Source: FEN-1297 sp964498065
Lineage (GTDB): Bacteria; Bacteroidota; Ignavibacteria; Ignavibacteriales; Ignavibacteriaceae
DNA length: 48,040 nucleotides
Direction of reading: 5' to 3'
NCBI GenBank assembly: GCA_964498065.1
Contig: CAZCFZ010000026.1
Coordinates: 1-48,040 of the forward strand
A program made the position numbers and the translations under genes. Positions 43,470 to 48,040 of this stretch are shown piece by piece. Position 1 is the stretch's first letter; each line of letters opens with the position of its first letter. The notes beneath the pieces were generated by a model that saw only the letters and a list, made by a program, of their open reading frames with translations, ran no database searches and was not told where the DNA came from.

Positions 43470-43532
43470 AGCAAGATTAAGAATAGAATACATCATCTTA
43501 TTTATGAATTAGAGTAATTAGGGAAATCAAAT

Positions 43533-43940
43533 ATGAACTTAGAGAATGATAAATGCAAAGCATCAAAGGATTTTGAAATTAAAACTTATGAAATTGATGT
43601 AGCCGGTCATGTTAACAATATTGTTTATGTTAAATGGCTGGAAGACATGCGCAATAAACTTTTTGAACAAATTCTTCCTGTCGATAATCTCCTTTACTGG
43701 AATTTATACCCTGTAGTTACATCAACAAATATTGTGTACAAAAAGCAGCTTAAACTCGGCGATAGACCTTCCGGCTTTATTTGGATAGAAGATATAAAAC
43801 ATAATATGATGATACTGAAATTCAATTTTATTGTTAACGAAAGTGTCTGCGCTTTTGCCAAACAGAAATGTGTTTTAATGAATTTAAAGAACGGAACTAT
43901 GGATAAAGTAAAATTAAAAACTTTAGAAAATAACGTATGA
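43533..43940 (+). CDS. 4HBT hotdog-fold acyl-thioesterase
   Basis: A 135-residue hotdog protein. The opening KTYEIDVAGHVNNIVYVKWLED is the 4-hydroxybenzoyl-CoA thioesterase/FatA-type signature, with the Asp-x-x-GHVNN helix start; VYKKQLKLGDRPSGFIWIED is the central strand pair. It should hydrolyse an acyl-CoA or acyl-ACP; the chain is not evident. The start follows AGGGAAA. It overlaps the MerR gene by four bases (ATGA), so the two are translationally coupled. Confidence 0.88.
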   Translation: MNLENDKCKASKDFEIKTYEIDVAGHVNNIVYVKWLEDMRNKLFEQILPVDNLLYWNLYPVVTSTNIVYKKQLKLGDRPSGFIWIEDIKHNMMILKFNFIVNESVCAFAKQKCVLMNLKNGTMDKVKLKTLENNV

Positions 43941-44380
43941 ACGACATTAAATTAGAATACGACGATCCTGTTTTCCCGATCAGTACTGCAGCAAAATTGT
44001 TAAACGTTTCAATTCATACTTTAAGAATGTACGAAAAGGAAGGTCTGATTGTTTCTTTTAAAAAGAATTCCAACCGCAGACTATTTTCAAAATCAGATCT
44101 GGAAAGAATTGAATGTATTCGCCGGACAATTAACGAATTAAAAATCAGTATCAACGGCATTAAAACAATTTATTCTCTAATCCCTTGCTGGAATATTTTA
44201 AAATGTAAAAAAGATAACAGAAAAGAATGCCAAGCATTTATGGGACATAGCCGACCCTGCTGGAGTTATAAACAGGTAAATAATATTAACAATAATCATT
44301 CATGCAGGGACTGCATTATATACAATAAATACTCCGATTGCGAAAAAATAAAGGAATTGTTTAAATCTATTTCAAAATAA
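43937..44380 (+). CDS. MerR-family regulator with two-CW-type cysteine tail
   Basis: A 147-residue protein. Residues 12-80 are a MerR winged-helix domain (PISTAAKLLNVSIHTLRMYEKEGLI, then NRRLFSKSDLERI). Residues 84-135 hold an ordered Cys/Trp pattern: Cys84-Trp85, Cys90, Cys98, Cys108-Trp109, Cys123, Cys126 and Cys135. This recalls the two-CW domains of anaerobe sensory proteins, which may hold a metal or Fe-S cluster. It may sense metal or redox state and act on the adjacent genes. It is coupled to the thioesterase gene by an ATGA overlap. Confidence 0.87.
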   Translation: MNDIKLEYDDPVFPISTAAKLLNVSIHTLRMYEKEGLIVSFKKNSNRRLFSKSDLERIECIRRTINELKISINGIKTIYSLIPCWNILKCKKDNRKECQAFMGHSRPCWSYKQVNNINNNHSCRDCIIYNKYSDCEKIKELFKSISK

Positions 44381-44542
44381 TTAAAAATATTTTAAGCTTG
44401 TTGATTTAGAAGAGAAAAATTGAGTAAAATTATGAAAGCGCTGATGTCCAATTCTACAGTGAGATTTTAAAAAAAGGATTTTCAATTATATAATTGTGCC
44501 TTGATTAAAAGGGGAAGTTGAAAAGTATTTTTATGAATATAA

Positions 44543-45853
44543 TTAAAGATTAACGCGAAGCTCTTTTATTTTTCTCCATAACGTTGATCTGTGCATACCC
44601 AGTTCAACAGCCGCTTTTGATTTATTGCCGTTGTTCCTTTTCAAAGTTTCAATGATTAATTCTTTTTCACTTTTTACATTTTGAGTTACATCTTCATGAA
44701 TTACATTTTCGTCTAGAATTGTTTCCGGTAGATGTTCGGGTAATATTACTCCTTTACGGCACATTACAAAAGTATGCTGAATTGCGTTTTCTAGTTCCCG
44801 GACATTACCGGGGAAACTATATTTTCTTAAAATGCGAAGTGCTTCCGGTGATATTTTTTCCACCATGTTTTTATTCTTTTTCCTATACAATTTTAGGAAA
44901 TGATCTACGAGAAGCGGAATGTCTTCAGGCCTTTCTCTCAGCGGCGGAATCTTAATATTCATAACGTTAATTCTATAATAAAGATCCTCACGAAATCTAC
45001 CCGATTCAATTTCATGCTTCAAATCGGAATTAGTAGCGGCAATAATTCTTGCATCCGAATAAAATGTTTTTGATGAACCCAGCGGTCGGTATTCACCGTT
45101 ATTTAAAACTCTCAAAAGTTTTACCTGCAGAGAAATATCCATTTCGCTTATTTCATCAAGAAGAAGCGTTCCTCCGTTTGCAAGACAAAATTGTCCGGGC
45201 TTATCGTGCTTTGCATCAGTAAAGGCTCCTTTTTCATAGCCAAACAGCTCCGATTCTAAAAGCTGAGCGGGGAGGGCGGCGCAATTAATTTTTATGTATG
45301 GACCGTATTTGCGTGAACTAAGATTATGAATCACCTGCGCAAACAATTCTTTACCGGACCCGCTTGGGCCCTGAATTAACACATTGCAGTCCGATTCGGC
45401 AATGCTTGGAAGCAAACTAATAATTTGCTGCATTTTCGAATTTACGCTTACTATTTCATCAAGCGTTCTTTTTTTGTTTATACGTTCTTTAAGATTTTCC
45501 AATTCAGAAATATCTCTAAACAACTCAACAGCTCCTATTACAGAGTTATTTTTATCTCTTAATAATGTAGTTGTAACTCTTATAGGAATTTCATTACCGC
45601 TGCGGGAAATTATAGTAACACGAATATTTTCGATGGATTCTTCGGTTTTTAACGTATCCTTAAGGGCACATTTTTTATTGCAAATATCCGTACGGAATAT
45701 ATCGAAACAATGTTTACCCCTTGCCTCAGTAGCGTTGAAGCCTGTTATTTTTTCTGCTGCCCGGTTAAAGGATGTAATCCTGCAATTTTTATCAATTGTG
45801 AATATTCCATCGCTTATGCTGTTGAATATAATTTTACTTAGCTCTTCGTCCAT
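44543..45853 (-). CDS. PAS-containing sigma54-dependent activator 2
   Basis: A 436-residue enhancer-binding protein with one PAS domain (about 1-115), an AAA+ domain (130-365) and a Fis-type helix-turn-helix (NKSKAAVELGMHRSTLWRK). Walker A is GPSGSGKE (162-169). The sigma54-contact loop reads GAFTDA (209-214) in place of GAFTGA, a natural variant. The PAS holds Cys49-x8-Cys58-x3-Cys62, the same spacing as in activator 1. The recognition helices of both share STLWRK, so they may read similar operators. It lies between the operon and the stress protein and NifX-DUF1847 genes. Confidence 0.94.
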   Translation of the reverse strand: MDEELSKIIFNSISDGIFTIDKNCRITSFNRAAEKITGFNATEARGKHCFDIFRTDICNKKCALKDTLKTEESIENIRVTIISRSGNEIPIRVTTTLLRDKNNSVIGAVELFRDISELENLKERINKKRTLDEIVSVNSKMQQIISLLPSIAESDCNVLIQGPSGSGKELFAQVIHNLSSRKYGPYIKINCAALPAQLLESELFGYEKGAFTDAKHDKPGQFCLANGGTLLLDEISEMDISLQVKLLRVLNNGEYRPLGSSKTFYSDARIIAATNSDLKHEIESGRFREDLYYRINVMNIKIPPLRERPEDIPLLVDHFLKLYRKKNKNMVEKISPEALRILRKYSFPGNVRELENAIQHTFVMCRKGVILPEHLPETILDENVIHEDVTQNVKSEKELIIETLKRNNGNKSKAAVELGMHRSTLWRKIKELRVNL

Positions 45854-45944
45854 TGCCTATTTCTTTATTTTTTAGTTCAAAATTAATTAGCATAATACGT
45901 GCTTTAAATTATTAAATTCTTAATTCATTATCTATGCGATAAAG

Positions 45945-45952
45945 TTGCGCAA
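45945..45952. promoter_or_regulatory. TTGCGCAA palindrome upstream of activator 2
   Basis: A perfect 8-bp palindrome, with ATGCGAT close by, in the spacer between the stress protein stop and activator 2 start. It shares the TTGC/GCAA arms of the two enhancer arrays, so it may be an autoregulatory site. The motif is short and could be chance. Confidence 0.35.
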
Positions 45953-45986
45953 GAAAGAAAATAATGAAATTTAATGTTTCTTATCG

Positions 45987-46523
45987 TCATAGTAGGACAA
46001 TTTCAGATTTTTGCCATTTTTCTTTATCGAGACCTAAATTAGGTGCCAGTAAAGCTGCCCTGCTGTTAAAAAATAATTGTTCAGGACTATCCGGGCCAAC
46101 AAGAATTAGGGGAGAAATAAAACTGTCGGCAAATTCTTCAATCGGCTTTTTCCCGAAGTATGCACACTTTTTTGTGTAACCCAAAACGAGAAGTTGAAAT
46201 TCTCTAACTAATAAACATCGATGAAGTTCGGTCCAGCTTTCATCATAACAAACGCGGAAACCAACATTAAGAAATTCTCCGGCACGTTCATCATAGTATA
46301 ATCTTAATTCTTTCTCTTCTTGGATAGCAAGTTTTTCAATTTGCGAATGTGTTAAAACCTTCGTGTGCATATCCTTCGGATCGAATGGGTTGTTTAAGAA
46401 ATAAAAGACGTTTAACCTTTTATTATGGACTTTAGATATTTCCAGTGCAACATCAAATGCCCAATCGCCTTGTTTAGAGTAATGCGCGCAAAATCCTACG
46501 GCATTAAAAGTTGGGATAGCCAT
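45987..46523 (-). CDS. universal stress protein-like (UspA fold) protein
   Basis: A 178-residue protein read as a UspA-type alpha/beta domain: NAVGFCAHYSKQGDWAFDVALEIS, NVFYFLNNPF, a central VGFRVCYDESWTELHRCL, and the LLVLGYTKKCAYF strand-loop. The usual G-2x-G-9x-G(S/T) ATP motif is not clear, so it may not bind ATP. A C-terminal ISPLILVGPDSPEQLFF segment resembles the last Usp strand. AAAGGAGG precedes the ATG. The partner process is unknown; its neighbours suggest anaerobic stress. Confidence 0.6.
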   Translation of the reverse strand: MAIPTFNAVGFCAHYSKQGDWAFDVALEISKVHNKRLNVFYFLNNPFDPKDMHTKVLTHSQIEKLAIQEEKELRLYYDERAGEFLNVGFRVCYDESWTELHRCLLVREFQLLVLGYTKKCAYFGKKPIEEFADSFISPLILVGPDSPEQLFFNSRAALLAPNLGLDKEKWQKSEIVLL

Positions 46524-46618
46524 ATTTCCTCCTTTAGTTTAATTCATCCCGTTATTAAAATTTTAATTCAAAATATTTAACAAAAATCTTTTAGATTCTG
46601 AATTCTCATTACTTGATT

Positions 46619-46697
46619 CTCGATACCGTAAAGAAAATCGAGTATCCCGGTTTCGTTTAACATTCGCCGGGCAGGCAAGAATCCAGCATCGAGTATC
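46619..46697. repeat. intergenic repeat with direct ATCGAGTATC copies and a CCCGG/CCGGG hairpin
   Basis: The 10-mer ATCGAGTATC occurs at 46637-46646 and 46688-46697, with a related inverted CTCGATAC at 46619-46626. Between the copies, CCCGG (46646-46650) and CCGGG (46667-46671) can pair. The block is much less AT-rich than its surroundings, as is usual for dispersed intergenic repeats. It separates the NifX-DUF1847 gene from the stress protein gene. Confidence 0.6.
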
Positions 46698-46731
46698 TTT
46701 TATAAAACTTTCAAATACCTTTGCTGAGAAT

Positions 46732-47688
46732 TTATGAAACCTGCGTGACTTCTTTCAAATAATAATCCGAATAAACCGCACCGATCGGATTATTCGCAAG
46801 AGATTTATCCTTTACAAATAAAGTTGAGACAGGGGCGCTGCTTTGTTCGGTAAAAATACAATCAGTACCGATGCACAAACCTATGATTATGTTTAAGTCG
46901 GTTCCGCTCCTATTAAGAATTTCTGCCTGTCCGGAAGGATTGCAAGCAATTTTTTCATTTCCTGTTAAGGAAACTTCAGTTAATTTTTTTCCTCCGATTT
47001 TGCAGCAGACAGGGACTACATCAAAGAAACGACGCATAACTTGTGCAACAATTCCGGCAGGTTCGGCAAGATCAGTGCAATAAGCAATCCCGATTTTTTT
47101 ATAATTCATTTCAATTGCAAAGTAAATCAATTCGGAAATACGGCAGAGTACTCTTTCATTTTCAAGTGAGATATCTAATGCTGAATTTAACATATTAACT
47201 GCCTCTTTACTTTCCGGTTCCAAATTCAATTGTGAAGATAAACTGCATGCTTTACCTTCTATACATCTATAATCTGCGCAGGCAAGACAAGTTATTTTTT
47301 CCCGCAATTCACCGCTTTCCCTCACAATATTCCCATTTGAAAAGTTTGAACCGTTATCCGTAATCTTCGAAAATCCAAATCCAGGTTTTAAAGTTTTTGT
47401 TTTTATTGCTTCTATTACTTCATTATCCGAGCAAGCAACATTGTCTATAATTGAAATACCTTGCTCGGTTGTTAATTTTCTGCTGTCATAACTTATTCCG
47501 CCGCAGACGAGTACATCCAAATTGTTATCGTTAAAAATTTTTAATAAACCGTTCCACGATTTCTCATCGATCTTTAAGACCTTCTTATATGCAATTCGAT
47601 TCATTATAATTTTTATTAACAAAATTGAATCGGCAATCGTACATCGAGGAGCCACTCTATTTCCGAATAATGGTATCCCGTATATCAT
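46732..47688 (-). CDS. NifX-like domain fused to DUF1847
   Basis: A 318-residue two-domain protein. Residues 1-105 are NifX/orange-protein-like: PLFGNRVAPRC (Cys16), the LDVLVCGGIS strand, GISIIDNVACSDNEVIEAI. Residues 130-310 match my recollection of DUF1847: a Cys cluster CLACADYRC (134, 137, 142) plus Cys148, the KKIGIAYC strand, PVCCKIGG, ACNPSGQAEILN, then IIIGLCIGTDCIF and LFVKDKSLANNPIGAVY. More than a dozen cysteines point to metal or Fe-S binding. A sigma54 promoter stands 34 bases upstream with palindromic enhancer sites beyond it. Function unknown. Confidence 0.78.
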   Translation of the reverse strand: MIYGIPLFGNRVAPRCTIADSILLIKIIMNRIAYKKVLKIDEKSWNGLLKIFNDNNLDVLVCGGISYDSRKLTTEQGISIIDNVACSDNEVIEAIKTKTLKPGFGFSKITDNGSNFSNGNIVRESGELREKITCLACADYRCIEGKACSLSSQLNLEPESKEAVNMLNSALDISLENERVLCRISELIYFAIEMNYKKIGIAYCTDLAEPAGIVAQVMRRFFDVVPVCCKIGGKKLTEVSLTGNEKIACNPSGQAEILNRSGTDLNIIIGLCIGTDCIFTEQSSAPVSTLFVKDKSLANNPIGAVYSDYYLKEVTQVS

Positions 47689-47721
47689 TACGTTTTTCTT
47701 TTTTATTTATATTTCATTTTA

Positions 47722-47738
47722 AACAACATATATGCCAA
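47722..47738 (-). promoter_or_regulatory. sigma54 -24/-12 promoter of the NifX-DUF1847 gene
   Basis: On the minus strand TTGGCATATATGTTGTT has the same TTGGCAT-N5-TTGT layout as the promoter at 34799-34815. The predicted transcript start is near 47712, about 24 bases before the ATG. The two elements support one another. Confidence 0.75.
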
Positions 47739-48040
47739 TAAATCCAACCAAGCTTATTGATTTTTAAAATGCTTTGTTTAATGTACTTTAAATAATTCTA
47801 TATTTATGATTTTGGTTTTTAATTCTTAAAAAACGTTGCACTGGTGTTTTATTGCGACATATTGTTGCAACACATACAACACTTTTTAAATAAATTCAAT
47901 TCAACTTGTAGAACGCAAATGCAGACTGATTAAAATATTTTTCATCTGAGATTAAAGAAACAGTAAACAACTATTATCTTTTTATTTATTGAGTTAACCT
48001 AAACTCTCTCTCTCATTTATTCCTTTACTTTTTTATTTGA
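47739..48040. other. upstream region to window end, no gene seen
   Basis: About 300 bases beyond the sigma54 promoter. Apart from the enhancer palindromes at 47835-47870 I see only AT-rich sequence and a CT-rich run (ACTCTCTCTCTC, 48002-48013). A divergent gene may begin past the window. Confidence 0.5.
47835..47870. promoter_or_regulatory. palindromic activator sites upstream of the NifX-DUF1847 gene
   Basis: TTGCGACATATTGTTGCAA (47852-47870) is a palindrome with 7 of 8 arm positions matching around TAT, and a further GTTGCA half-site lies at 47835-47840. They are about 100-150 bases upstream of the predicted sigma54 start, the same setting as the array at 34684-34750. The arms differ slightly (TTGCNACA against ATTGCA), so activator 2 may be the cognate factor. 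Confidence 0.68.

Noticed and set aside
46651..46671. GTTTAAC-containing stretch considered as an integron attC-like site
   Set aside because: No matching inverse core site, no cassette structure and no integrase; better read as an intergenic repeat.

Overview
The window looks like chromosome from a low-GC, Gram-negative member of the Bacteroidota/Chlorobi assemblage, most likely an Ignavibacteria-type organism. The signs are a C-terminal type IX secretion sorting domain with the NYPNPFNPTT signature (gene 28229-29470), a PorD/DUF4835 protein, PorV/PorQ-like and helix-hairpin-helix outer-membrane proteins, a DUF2723 membrane glycosyltransferase, an OmpA protein with thrombospondin type 3 repeats, and very AT-rich spacers. 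The taxonomic call is an inference from family content.

Positions 1-13000 hold housekeeping and envelope genes: the 3' end of a tRNA-Phe, a holin-like membrane protein, a strikingly fungal-like cytosine deaminase, a DUF4139 surface protein, an OmpA/TSP3 protein, a PAP2 phosphatase, a CDF-like transporter, a Lys/Met-rich exported protein, tRNA-Ala(CGC), an MTH1187-type thiamine-binding protein, a threonine dehydratase-like PLP enzyme and a D-amino-acid aminotransferase. Positions 13000-24000 hold DNA polymerase II, two tandem response-regulator/class III cyclase fusions, outer-membrane proteins including PorD, and a HEAT-repeat/cyclophilin fusion.

Positions 24000-27600 carry a probable bacterial ceramide (sphingolipid) locus: a GNAT-fold acyltransferase (bCerS candidate), a serine palmitoyltransferase-like alpha-oxoamine synthase and a divergent NAD-dependent reductase (CerR candidate). 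After this come a T9SS-exported putative glycosidase and the DUF2723 glycosyltransferase.

Positions 32800-47740 are the most interesting part. Two sigma54 activators with cysteine-containing PAS domains bracket a tightly packed operon of DUF89, an exported small protein, four stand-alone NifX/MTH1175/orange-protein-family proteins, two paralogous radical SAM enzymes, an eight-CXXCH cytochrome, TrmO, an isoprenylcysteine-methyltransferase-like protein, DUF5320, a Prx6-type peroxiredoxin, pyruvoyl arginine decarboxylase, a thioesterase and a MerR regulator with a cysteine/tryptophan tail. A fifth NifX-like domain is fused to DUF1847 at the far end. Two near-identical -24/-12 promoters (TTGGCAT-N5-TTGT) with upstream TTGC/GCAA palindromes can be read directly, one before the DUF89 gene and one before the NifX-DUF1847 gene. 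The layout recalls the sigma54-controlled orange protein (ORP) operons of Desulfovibrio, but the gene content differs and no MinD-type ATPase is in the window. I regard it as a candidate undescribed anaerobic metal/redox system. A 137-bp MITE-like element with paired hairpins sits inside the operon.
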